Virus record (IMG/VR): IMGVR_UViG_3300031511_000003
Span: 1-37,880 of that record
Length of the DNA: 37,880 nucleotides
Origin: a virus
Reading direction: 5' to 3' (one strand)
In this document: one piece after another, positions 25,100 to 30,833 of the stretch
How positions within the stretch are numbered: position 1 is the first letter of the stretch
How the letters are laid out: each line of letters begins with the position of its first letter
The notes under the pieces: generated by a model
Databases searched by the model: none
Seen by the model: only the letters and a program-made list of their open reading frames with translations
What the model was told of the DNA's origin: nothing
Program-made: the position numbers and the translations under genes

Positions 25100-26810
25100 G
25101 ATAACCTCGCTGATTGCTTAGGCGATGCTGCCGCTGCCAGAAGTTCTCCCCGGCTATCCCTTGGGCGGTGGGACGCCGCAGAGCTTCGCGGTTGTAGCTG
25201 CCGTTTATGGTCCCCGGCTTTTCAGGAGCAACATGCCGCCTTCTGGGGTAAGGGAACAGTTCCGCGCCTGTTCTCCTGTCCCGCTTGTCCATGTCACTGA
25301 GGCAGTCCGGAATGTCCTTGGTGCCTCCGCTCTTCGGCCTGAAGCGCACGTACTGGCGCACGATTTCTCCGAAGGGCTGGCCACCTTCCAAGTGGATGAG
25401 ATAGTCTTCAATCTCGTCCGAGAAGAAGATGGTCCCGCTCTCGAACCGACCCTGCTGACTGATGATGCGGTCATCTTTGGCCTCTCGGGTGCGGCCCATG
25501 ATCCACTCGACCCGAACCCGAATCTGGCGCTCGCGCGCTTCGCGCTCGATCATCGTCCAGTAGTTGTCGTTGATCGGGACCTTCTCCATCCCGGCCACTC
25601 TGGGATTCCACTTCACCCAGTACAGGAAGAACTTGTCCAGATACTCGTCTGGCTTACACTGCGCACTCCAGCCGTCCAGTATGTAGACGTTGTTGATGCT
25701 GTCCTTGCCGAGGATGAACACGCAGCTGTGGCACCCATCGACTGTGGTGGACGAGTCCGTAAGCATGTAGATGTTCAGCGTCTTGGGGACTTCTTCGGCG
25801 CGTATGATCCTGAACATCCCCCGGTTGAAGAGTGCGTTCTCGCTGCTGACCGGCTCGTTCTGGTACTGGCAGGACCAGACGTAGGAGCCTTGGTCGAGCA
25901 GCTTCTTCCTGAGGAAGAGTCCGTCAAGATGCTCGAAGTGGGTGCGGACCTTGTCGAGGCCGCTGCCCTCATGCAGGAGATGGACATCCTCTTCGAAGCA
26001 GGCTTTCTCCACCATGATTTCGAACGGCATCAGATCCGGACGCTTCTTGTCTTCCGGCAGGCTCTCGTAGAACTTGGTAGCCGCCGGGTTGTTACGGATG
26101 ATGTGCCCGTAGAGGTCCTCGTCGTCGTAGCGGGTCCCGCACAGGATGAGGGTGCCATCCGGCTCCAAGATGCTCAGCAGCAACCTGTACCAGTTCAGTG
26201 TCTTCTGCATCTGAGCGGAGGTCATTGTGTTGGTATCGCTTACCGGGTCGTCGACGATAATCAGGTCGTAGTGCATCCCGGTCTTGGTTACGTCGATGCC
26301 AGCTGCCGTGAGAGTGCTCTCCTTCTTGGATATATCCACGGCCTGACGAACCCTGAACTTCTCCTGCCGCCAGTCGGTCTTGCCTACGAAGTCTCCGAAC
26401 GTGGCCCTCAGCGAGATGTTCGACTCCAACTGGCGGCGCACCCAAGCTATGTAGTCCTTGCTGTTGGAGTAGGTTTCCGAGGCGTAGAGAATGCGGATAT
26501 TGGGGTCCTTGATTATCTCTCTGGCCGCGAAGCAGCACAGCAGCGTGGACTTGTAAGTCCCACGCGGCATGTTGATTAGCTTGCGTCTGGAGGAAGAATG
26601 CAGGAAGTTGAAGAACTTGCGGTAGCGGTCGGACATGTACGTCCGCTCGCAGCGCAGGAACTTCGTCCAGCGGAGGAAGCTCTCAGGCGTCGACTCCAGC
26701 AGGTCCGCTCCCTTCGGCATCGAGGAGCTTTTGCTCTGCTCTCCGAGCTTCGCGGCTATCTGCTGGAATAGCGATTCGACCGAGCGCTGTCCGGATTCTT
26801 CCGATGACAT
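25092..26810 (-). CDS. terL: terminase large subunit
   Basis: This 572-aa protein has AAGGA five bases before ATG 26810, overlapping the small-subunit gene by 128 bp. Walker A is PRGTYKST (residues 82-89), Walker B is LIIVDD (183-188), and the coupling strand LILCGTRYDD follows (221-230). The RNase H-like nuclease domain has candidate acidic residues D352, E409 and D502. This is the DNA-packaging ATPase and nuclease that works at the portal. The last 60 residues are basic with many Arg and Gln. An alternative start is ATG 26720, but it lacks a good ribosome-binding site. Confidence 0.92.
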   Translation of the reverse strand: MSSEESGQRSVESLFQQIAAKLGEQSKSSSMPKGADLLESTPESFLRWTKFLRCERTYMSDRYRKFFNFLHSSSRRKLINMPRGTYKSTLLCCFAAREIIKDPNIRILYASETYSNSKDYIAWVRRQLESNISLRATFGDFVGKTDWRQEKFRVRQAVDISKKESTLTAAGIDVTKTGMHYDLIIVDDPVSDTNTMTSAQMQKTLNWYRLLLSILEPDGTLILCGTRYDDEDLYGHIIRNNPAATKFYESLPEDKKRPDLMPFEIMVEKACFEEDVHLLHEGSGLDKVRTHFEHLDGLFLRKKLLDQGSYVWSCQYQNEPVSSENALFNRGMFRIIRAEEVPKTLNIYMLTDSSTTVDGCHSCVFILGKDSINNVYILDGWSAQCKPDEYLDKFFLYWVKWNPRVAGMEKVPINDNYWTMIEREARERQIRVRVEWIMGRTREAKDDRIISQQGRFESGTIFFSDEIEDYLIHLEGGQPFGEIVRQYVRFRPKSGGTKDIPDCLSDMDKRDRRTGAELFPYPRRRHVAPEKPGTINGSYNREALRRPTAQGIAGENFWQRQHRLSNQRGYHG

Positions 26811-27120
26811 CCTCGTCCTTTATCTCTCTCGCCAGTATCTCCACTATCTGCCGTATCATCAGTGGCAGGAAGGACACGGGCAGGTACCCCTTGGCGTGCT
26901 CCATGTTCTTCGCCACGGTATTCGACATCTTGCGTATCTCTGAGATGGTGTCCTTGACGGCAGCGAGCTGCCCCTTTTCCGCAGGAGTCCGCAGCTGGTC
27001 CGCAAGGTGGGCTTTGAGCAGGCTCATCTCGTTGCTCAGGTCCAGTATCTCCTGATCCTTGTAGAACCGGTCGTAAGCCTCTCTAACCGTATCGGTTAGG
27101 TATTCCGAGTAGATCGGCAT
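26683..27120 (-). CDS. probable terminase small subunit
   Basis: This 145-aa all-helical protein has ATG 27120 in a TGATG overlap with a tiny upstream ORF. The EMSLLKAHLADQL stretch near residue 30-43 resembles the phage packaging families with an EI-x-LLR pattern, followed by an acidic/basic helix and a C-terminal EAR-rich tail. No HTH could be assigned with confidence. Its position directly before terL and its size support a small terminase subunit that recognises phage DNA. The final 128 bp overlap the terL start in another frame. Confidence 0.7.
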   Translation of the reverse strand: MPIYSEYLTDTVREAYDRFYKDQEILDLSNEMSLLKAHLADQLRTPAEKGQLAAVKDTISEIRKMSNTVAKNMEHAKGYLPVSFLPLMIRQIVEILAREIKDEDVIGRIRTALGRIAIPADSREARRAEQKLLDAEGSGPAGVDA

Positions 27121-27155
27121 CAGCTCATGGCCTCAAGGATGTCCATTCTAGTCAT
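27120..27155 (-). CDS. 11-codon mini-ORF before the small terminase gene
   Basis: ATG 27155 overlaps the upstream stop as ATGA, and its own stop overlaps the next ATG as TGATG. The product would be MTRMDILEAMS. Lacking a Shine-Dalgarno site, it would be translated only by coupling. It may serve as a bridge that passes ribosomes into the terminase gene. It could also be a chance arrangement. Confidence 0.3.
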   Translation of the reverse strand: MTRMDILEAMS

Positions 27156-27355
27156 GACAGCGCCAGCGCCCAGTTCAAAGCCCTTGCCAGACAGCACTGT
27201 ACGGTCTTGACCTTCTTGCCGTCAGGACTGGTGAGCTTCCACCCTCTCGGCGGCACCTTCTCTATCTTCCAGCCCATGTCCTCCAGCAGCTTCCTCTGCT
27301 TGTTCCGCCGCAGAGTGACCGCCGCACCGTCCTGCGCGTTGGTATGCCTGCTCAT
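27152..27355 (-). CDS. small basic protein with a compact beta motif
   Basis: This 67-aa protein overlaps the zinc-finger gene by 134 bp in another frame. The stretch LLEDMGWKIEKVPPRGWKLT, followed by a SPDGKKVKT turn, reads like a small wing or HicA-like basic fold. HicA itself is not claimed. GGAG lies about ten bases before the ATG. The C-terminus is Cys/Ala/Leu-rich. Function unknown. It may bind DNA or RNA. Confidence 0.6.
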   Translation of the reverse strand: MSRHTNAQDGAAVTLRRNKQRKLLEDMGWKIEKVPPRGWKLTSPDGKKVKTVQCCLARALNWALALS

Positions 27356-27590
27356 CGTAGATGCTCTCCGGTGGCTCCATCTTCGTCACGCACTTCTTGC
27401 AGACGTTCACGACCACGAACTTCATCTGCCTGACAAGGTCCTCCTTGTAATGAATCACCCCGCAGCAGGAGCATTTCTCCCGGTTGCGGGGCCTCAGGGC
27501 TGGCAGATTGTCGCACCTTCTGGATAACTCCTGAATGCGCCTTTCCTGCTCTTCCGGTGGCAGCTGGAAGAATGGGACCCATTCAGGCAC
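27222..27590 (-). CDS. zinc-finger protein with an overprinted C-terminus
   Basis: This 122-aa ORF starts with GTG 27590, overlapping the stop of the upstream ORF. It has a zinc-binding pattern: EKCSCCG near residues 38-44 and VCKKC near residues 63-67. The last 45 residues are rich in Gly, Ala and Glu and share their DNA with the start of the next gene in another frame, so they look like an overprinted tail. A DNA-binding or HNH-like role is possible, but no HNH catalytic triad is seen. The full-length product is uncertain. Confidence 0.6.
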   Translation of the reverse strand: MPEWVPFFQLPPEEQERRIQELSRRCDNLPALRPRNREKCSCCGVIHYKEDLVRQMKFVVVNVCKKCVTKMEPPESIYDEQAYQRAGRCGGHSAAEQAEEAAGGHGLEDREGAAERVEAHQS

Positions 27591-27786
27591 GAGGCCACTC
27601 CATCTCCCGCTCGTGCGAAAGCCGATTGAACCGCTTGACCTTCTTCAACTCCTCAGCCAAACGGTTGCCAGCAACCACCAAGAGCACAGCCATAGCCGCA
27701 CCATCTTCAGGCTTCATCGTGTCTAGGAGTTTCTTGGACCTCTCCCACGCCTCGACAGGAGAGCACTTGCGAAGCTGAACCCCCAC
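27583..27786 (-). CDS. first gene of the late arm, small unknown protein
   Basis: GTG 27786 lies five bases after GGAGGT, about 25 bases downstream of the predicted late-arm start of transcription. The 67-aa product has a helical, Ala/Val-rich middle, GAAMAVLLVVAGNRLAEEL, and a Lys/Arg/Glu-rich second half. It is the first gene of the whole minus-strand operon. Function unknown. Confidence 0.7.
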   Translation of the reverse strand: MGVQLRKCSPVEAWERSKKLLDTMKPEDGAAMAVLLVVAGNRLAEELKKVKRFNRLSHEREMEWPRA

Positions 27787-27816
27787 AACTCACCTCCCTC
27801 GACTTTCCCCAAAGAA

Positions 27817-27846
27817 CCTATAGCACATGCGATACCCCTGTGTCAA
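27817..27846 (-). promoter_or_regulatory. sigma70-like promoter for the left arm
   Basis: Read on the minus strand, TTGACA (27846-27841) is a perfect -35 box, and TATAGG (27822-27817), with an upstream TG giving an extended -10, follows after 18 bases. Transcription would begin near 27810 and enter the first late-arm gene at 27786. It is the only strong promoter match that I found in the strand-switch region. Confidence 0.75.
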
Positions 27847-28085
27847 GACCTAAGTTCGGTGAGGGGTGGTGTGGGTCGTGGTGTGGGGGGGAGAGGGAGG
27901 CTCAAAATATATTGTATGGGACCCACGCGCGAACCGGCACCCCGGCCCCCCCCCTCGCATCAAACAGACCGCGCGTGTCGCAATCAACAAACCGCGCGCG
28001 TCGTGCGCGTTCAATCATTTCCTTCCCGGATCGCCGACCTCGCTGCGCCGCCGGAGTGGGTCCGGTGGCAGTTAGGAGGCGTGAC
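27847..28085. other. strand-switch region with G-rich, C-rich and AT-rich tracts, possible origin or cos region
   Basis: No convincing gene lies here. The plus strand is G-rich at about 27861-27900, with at least four G-runs of three or more that could form a G-quadruplex. An AT-rich segment at 27902-27916 and a C9 run near 27950 follow. A 13-bp direct repeat with one mismatch (ACCGCGCG-T/C-GTCG) is found at 27968-27980 and 27991-28003. The region is next to the terminase genes and between divergent arms, where phages often hold an origin or cos/pac site. The function is inferred; no clear promoter for the right arm was found. Confidence 0.45.
27968..28003. repeat. 13-bp direct repeat in the strand-switch region
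   Basis: Copies at 27968-27980 and 27991-28003 differ at one base and are 23 bp apart, start to start, which is about two helical turns. This spacing puts both on the same face of the DNA and would suit a repeated protein-binding site. Confidence 0.6.
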
Positions 28086-28388
28086 ATGGCAGCTACGAAA
28101 GACCGGTTGGATGTGCTGGAGCAGTTGGTGCGGCAGTTGGTGACGTCGAAGGAGCCTGCGACAGTACCGCAGCAGGCTGCGGCGTCGAAGAAGGAGAAGA
28201 CGCAGATGAACGTCCAGATGAAGCAGGACGGGGATGTGCTCTGGGTCGGCTTCAGCGCCAAGGGCCACGCCGGGTGGAGCAAGGCGGGCAACGAGCTGGT
28301 CGCCAGCAGTGCGGGATGGCTGGACCTCAGCGCCGCGCAGGGCTTCCAAGGGTGCGCCCTGAACCTGAACGTGCTGCGTAAGTCCTAG
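28086..28388 (+). CDS. first gene of the right arm, unknown, as a single-gene unit
   Basis: ATG 28086 lies six bases after AGGAGG. The 100-aa product has an N-terminal helix (residues 5-22, heptad-like), a Pro/Ala/Lys linker, then a beta-rich half with VLWVGFSAKGHAGWSK and a C-terminal LNLNVLRKS. It is rich in G/C at third positions compared with many neighbours. A strong terminator follows 20 bp later, so it is transcribed separately from the next genes. That is typical for a highly expressed early phage gene. I do not recognise the family. Confidence 0.8.
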   Translation: MAATKDRLDVLEQLVRQLVTSKEPATVPQQAAASKKEKTQMNVQMKQDGDVLWVGFSAKGHAGWSKAGNELVASSAGWLDLSAAQGFQGCALNLNVLRKS

Positions 28389-28407
28389 CAGCACCGACGG
28401 TTCGGAA

Positions 28408-28439
28408 GGGTGGGAGCTTCGGCTCTCACCCTTTTTTTT
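28408..28439 (+). terminator. Rho-independent terminator
   Basis: A 10-bp stem (28408-28417 with 28422-28431, one G-T mismatch pair) with a TTCG tetraloop is followed by eight T residues (28432-28439). It closes the transcription unit of the first right-arm gene. Confidence 0.92.
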
Positions 28440-28508
28440 GGGTGGAAGGAGCGGGTGTCGTGCAGCAAGTCCTTCTCCTCCCGTGTGATGCAAACCAGAA
28501 CGTGATGT

Positions 28509-28523
28509 CTATCATATTGATAG
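28509..28523. promoter_or_regulatory. 15-bp palindrome, candidate operator
   Basis: CTATCA-TAT-TGATAG is a perfect 6-bp inverted repeat around a TAT centre. It lies 36 bp before the next gene and after a terminator, in the one AT-rich stretch of this gap. This is where the promoter of the following operon must lie. I could not find a good -35/-10 pair, so the promoter is not marked. A small repressor or phage regulator could bind here. Confidence 0.5.
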
Positions 28524-28558
28524 GCATTACATAACACACTCATAGCGGGAGGCATACG

Positions 28559-28774
28559 ATGAGAGCAACCCTGAGGCTTAGTGACAGGACAGACGACAGC
28601 CGGGTAGCACCCAGAGCCTTCGAGATAGCGTCCAGCATGTTCGATGAGGATGCTAGGTTCCTGAGTGCGTGTTACGAGACCACGGATGAGGACTGCAAGC
28701 ACTTGGTGCCGGTTGCCAAGGTTGTAGTCAGGATAGGTCGTCGAGAGGTGATGACCAAGGAGCGGACGAGATGA
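28559..28774 (+). CDS. small unknown early protein
   Basis: This 71-aa protein has GGGAGG about seven bases before its ATG. It begins with an MRATLRLSD strand and is charged throughout. Its stop overlaps the next start as ATGA. No family was recognised. Confidence 0.75.
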   Translation: MRATLRLSDRTDDSRVAPRAFEIASSMFDEDARFLSACYETTDEDCKHLVPVAKVVVRIGRREVMTKERTR

Positions 28775-28995
28775 AAGGCAAGAAGGGAGTGCCTTCATTG
28801 GCTTACACCTACAAGCAGTGGGCTAGAGCCAAGGAGGAGGCTGCTGAGAAGATGCGTGTGATGTCAGATGGGTTCAGGTTCCTTGAACTCGGCTTCAAAG
28901 AGCATGAGCTACTGGTCGGATTCAAAGGCAACCGCACGCTCCGTGAGTCTGATGCTTATGACCTGTATCGTGAGCTGAAGGCTCTATTCGAGTAG
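28771..28995 (+). CDS. small unknown early protein
   Basis: This 74-aa protein is coupled to the previous gene by ATGA. The N-terminus is basic; the middle (KQWARAKEEAAEKMRVM) is a charged helix, and the rest alternates strands and a final helix ending in LKALFE. Function unknown. The next 116 bases are non-coding, with no clear promoter. Confidence 0.75.
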   Translation: MKGKKGVPSLAYTYKQWARAKEEAAEKMRVMSDGFRFLELGFKEHELLVGFKGNRTLRESDAYDLYRELKALFE

Positions 28996-29111
28996 GAATG
29001 GGTTAGGGGCGCTGAGAACACCGCCACCGCATCAGCGTACACATTTCAGGGCGCTTTGTCCATGGAGTTTTGCGGCATAGATTTGTACTTTTGGAACATC
29101 GGAGGTGTAAG

Positions 29112-29312
29112 ATGGTGACACGCAAGCACTTCGAGATCATTGCGGATGAGCTGAAAGCCACGCTTAAGGGCATCGGAGAGGACTCTGGCATTTTTGCCAG
29201 TGGCGAGATAAGCGGCTTCTTGCAGGCTGTCAGCGCCGTGTGTGATGGCCTGAAGGCTATCAATCCCCGGTTCGACCGTCACAAGTTCTTTGAGAGAGTG
29301 AAAGGGAGGTGA
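29112..29312 (+). CDS. small unknown early protein
   Basis: The frame opens at 29070, but ATG 29112, six bases after GGAGG, is the better start (66 aa). The protein is helical with MVTRKHFEIIADELKATLKG at its N-terminus, a SGIFASGEISGF loop and a basic end. No family was recognised. It is followed six bases later by another small gene. Confidence 0.75.
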   Translation: MVTRKHFEIIADELKATLKGIGEDSGIFASGEISGFLQAVSAVCDGLKAINPRFDRHKFFERVKGR

Positions 29313-29318
29313 TAGAGC

Positions 29319-29585
29319 ATGTCAACCAAGAGATTCGTCGCTTGTGACCCGTACGCGGTGCTGGCAGAGCTGGACAGACACTTCGGCACTGAATTCTACG
29401 AAGAGGCATTGAAGTTCAGCTGCGAAGTCGAAGACCTCTGCTGCGAGATTCTCGGTGTCAGTTGCGATGACGACTTCAATGCAGTCGAGAAGCTAACCAA
29501 TGAGCTGGTGCTGCCTGAGCTGGAAGAGTTTGCCCGCCAGTGCCTTGCATACGTGGCCGAGCGGCTGACGTTCCGTGGACTCTAG
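29319..29585 (+). CDS. small acidic unknown protein
   Basis: This 88-aa protein has GGGAGGTG upstream of its ATG. It is acidic and helical, with cysteine pairs (DLCCEILGVSCDDD, residues about 39-52). The pattern suggests a small protein-interaction or anti-host protein, but nothing specific is recognisable. Confidence 0.75.
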   Translation: MSTKRFVACDPYAVLAELDRHFGTEFYEEALKFSCEVEDLCCEILGVSCDDDFNAVEKLTNELVLPELEEFARQCLAYVAERLTFRGL

Positions 29586-29658
29586 CTGCGGCATGACTGT
29601 AGCATCCTGCCAGTATCTCGCAGGGTGCTGCGGTTTTCTCGCAGAAGGAGGCGTAGAG

Positions 29659-29892
29659 ATGAACGCTATAACAAGAGAGCTGTTCTACCGCAGGCCGGGT
29701 CCTCTCAAGCAGAGGGTTGACTATGCCCTCAGCAAGGCTTATGATGTGGGTGGCTGGGCTTTCAGGCAGAGGGTTATGCACGAGCTTCAGGACGCTGGCA
29801 TCATCAGGGTAGAGAGCAAGCCTTGGGTCATGGGCAACGTGACCGTCTGGAGTGTGTGCTGCAAGGAGAGTGAGCATCTTGGAGGTGCCTGA
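29659..29892 (+). CDS. small unknown protein with winged-helix-like pattern
   Basis: ATG 29659, with GGAGG upstream, gives 77 aa; the frame is open from 29575 but without a good upstream start. The pattern helix-helix-strand, with FRQRVMHELQDAGIIRVESK, is like a small winged helix, which could bind DNA. Its stop overlaps the next ATG as TGATG. The winged-helix idea is only a pattern reading. Confidence 0.65.
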   Translation: MNAITRELFYRRPGPLKQRVDYALSKAYDVGGWAFRQRVMHELQDAGIIRVESKPWVMGNVTVWSVCCKESEHLGGA

Positions 29893-30329
29893 TGGCTCGC
29901 CAGCTGACTGACCATGCTGAGAGAAACATAGGGTCTTGCAGGCATTGCCGAGAGAACTTTATTAACGACTGGTACTGGCGCAACCAAGACATAGTCGTCA
30001 GCTTCGCCTACTGCGAAGCTATCGAAAGCACACCAGGGGAAGGACAGATCGTGGCATGGTGGAATGGTTTCTCTCTGTTCATTGATGACCATTCCCACTT
30101 ATGGGACCAACGGATTCCGCGAAGACGGTACGGGTCTTCCGTTACAGCGCAAGAAATCGCTGAACATGGGATTAGCAATGTGTCCGTAGCCATTGGCGAC
30201 AGGATGCGGGAAGCATTCCGCTTCGCTCTGAGTGAGAAGCGAGTAACTAGCTCTTGGCTCGCTTTCGCTAACGATCTCAAGATTCTGAGTGGCGGCAGGG
30301 GGCATGGAAGTCATGAGCCGCCGTTCTGA
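29892..30329 (+). CDS. unknown early protein with CxxC motif
   Basis: This 145-aa protein starts in a TGATG overlap with the previous gene. It has a single CRHC motif near residue 16-19, an aromatic-rich middle with NDWYWRN and IVAWWNGFSLFIDDHSHLW, and a helix-rich C-terminus. The base composition is ordinary for this arm. It may need another protein for a complete metal site. Function unknown. The hairpin-rich leader of the ubiquitin-like gene follows. Confidence 0.7.
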   Translation: MARQLTDHAERNIGSCRHCRENFINDWYWRNQDIVVSFAYCEAIESTPGEGQIVAWWNGFSLFIDDHSHLWDQRIPRRRYGSSVTAQEIAEHGISNVSVAIGDRMREAFRFALSEKRVTSSWLAFANDLKILSGGRGHGSHEPPF

Positions 30330-30331
30330 CC

Positions 30332-30390
30332 TTGCACTGTGTGTCCATCTGGGTAAGACTACGCCTCCTGCTCAGCATGACACAGTGCAA
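30332..30390. repeat. perfect 11-bp inverted repeat, 37-bp spacing
   Basis: Arms at 30332-30342 and 30380-30390 are exact reverse complements. The spacing is too long for a simple operator but fits a stem with a large loop, or two separate half-sites. It lies at the very start of the leader that precedes the ubiquitin-like cassette. Confidence 0.8.
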
Positions 30391-30395
30391 TACAG

Positions 30396-30453
30396 GGAGG
30401 TACCGACAGCTGTCGTGGTCACCGGCGCTCACGCAGCGGGTACCTCCTCTTTT
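30396..30453 (+). terminator. possible terminator or attenuator upstream of the ubiquitin-like gene
   Basis: A 9-bp perfect stem (30396-30404 with 30439-30447) encloses a 34-base loop that contains its own palindrome. It is followed by TCTTTT (30448-30453). The large loop makes it weaker than the other two terminators in this arm. A switch between the inner and outer hairpins is conceivable. Confidence 0.45.
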
Positions 30454-30542
30454 AACACCGCCGGTTCTGCATGAATGGTTCGTGCAGGCCGATTCTGGAG
30501 GGGCATGTCGCCCCATAGTTGCCCAATGGGCAGGAGGTTATC

Positions 30543-30755
30543 ATGGCGGTTACTGTGAAGTTCGGCGCGAACACCCTGAACATCGAAGCGGCAGGTCGCA
30601 CGGTCAGCGAAATCCGTGAGGACTACGAGGGGCCGCTCGGCATGTCCGGGGACGAGCAGGCACGGCTCAACAACGGCGGTGCCGTTCAGGACGACCACGT
30701 TCTGCACGACACCGACGTGCTGGAGTTCGTGAAGCCCGCTGGCGAGAAGGGCTAG
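30543..30755 (+). CDS. ubiquitin-like (beta-grasp) protein of a conjugation cassette
   Basis: ATG 30543 lies five bases after AGGAGG; 70 aa. The order VTVKFG strand, TLNIEAAG strand, VSEIREDYEG helix, RLNNGG turn and VLHDTDVLEFVKP strand is that of ThiS/MoaD/PRTRC-C-type beta-grasp proteins. The protein ends in AGEKG, so a single C-terminal glycine is already exposed and no processing would be needed for activation. PRTRC C proteins also end in Lys-Gly, as I recall. It lies directly before E2-like, JAB and E1-like genes, which is the main support for a conjugation role. A strong terminator right after it should raise its level over the enzymes. Confidence 0.75.
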   Translation: MAVTVKFGANTLNIEAAGRTVSEIREDYEGPLGMSGDEQARLNNGGAVQDDHVLHDTDVLEFVKPAGEKG

Positions 30756-30777
30756 CTGCTCAGCAGGTCGCCGTGGT

Positions 30778-30816
30778 GGGGTGCTCGGGCTTTGACGCTC
30801 GGGCACCCCATCTTTT
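30778..30816 (+). terminator. strong terminator between ubiquitin-like and E2-like genes
   Basis: A 13-bp stem (30778-30790 with 30797-30809, two G-T pairs) with a six-base loop is followed by ATCTTTT. It lies 23 bp after the ubiquitin-like stop and about 18 bp before the E2-like start. The likely effect is partial termination, giving more ubiquitin-like mRNA than enzyme mRNA. Confidence 0.85.
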
Positions 30817-30833
30817 CGTGAAAGGAGGCGTGG

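Larger units (their letters stand above)
30330..30542 (+). promoter_or_regulatory. hairpin-rich leader before the ubiquitin-like gene
   Basis: This 213-bp gap has no convincing gene. It holds a perfect 11-bp inverted repeat TTGCACTGTGT (30332-30342) with its complement at 30380-30390. A perfect 9-bp repeat GGAGGTACC (30396-30404) with 30439-30447 follows, and then TCTTTT. Nested in the second stem is the palindrome GACAGCTGTC. A short GGGGC-atgtc-GCCCC hairpin and GCCCAATGGGC come next, before the AGGAGG of the ubiquitin-like gene. The 9-bp stem plus T-run may be a terminator or attenuator for the upstream operon. The 11-bp repeat may be a protein or RNA regulatory site. No clear promoter was found. 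Confidence 0.55.

Noticed and set aside
25125-26579. 484-codon plus-strand ORF
   Set aside because: It mirrors the terminase large subunit. Walker A and B motifs on the minus strand settle the coding strand.
27152-27355. HicA-like toxin call for the small basic protein
   Set aside because: The KLLEDMGW stretch recalls HicA, but the catalytic His and the following strand pattern are not clear, and no HicB-like antitoxin lies next to it.
28517-28545. TTGATA...TCATAG as a promoter before the early operon
   Set aside because: The -35 match is fair, but the -10 match is poor, so I report only the palindrome.
28559-29312. Possible CRISPR or tRNA in the small-gene region
   Set aside because: No regularly spaced repeats and no cloverleaf with a CCA or T-loop pattern were found on either strand.
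30332-30619. 95-codon plus-strand ORF across the leader and the ubiquitin-like gene
   Set aside because: It runs over the hairpins and overlaps the ubiquitin-like gene in another frame, with a product that looks random.
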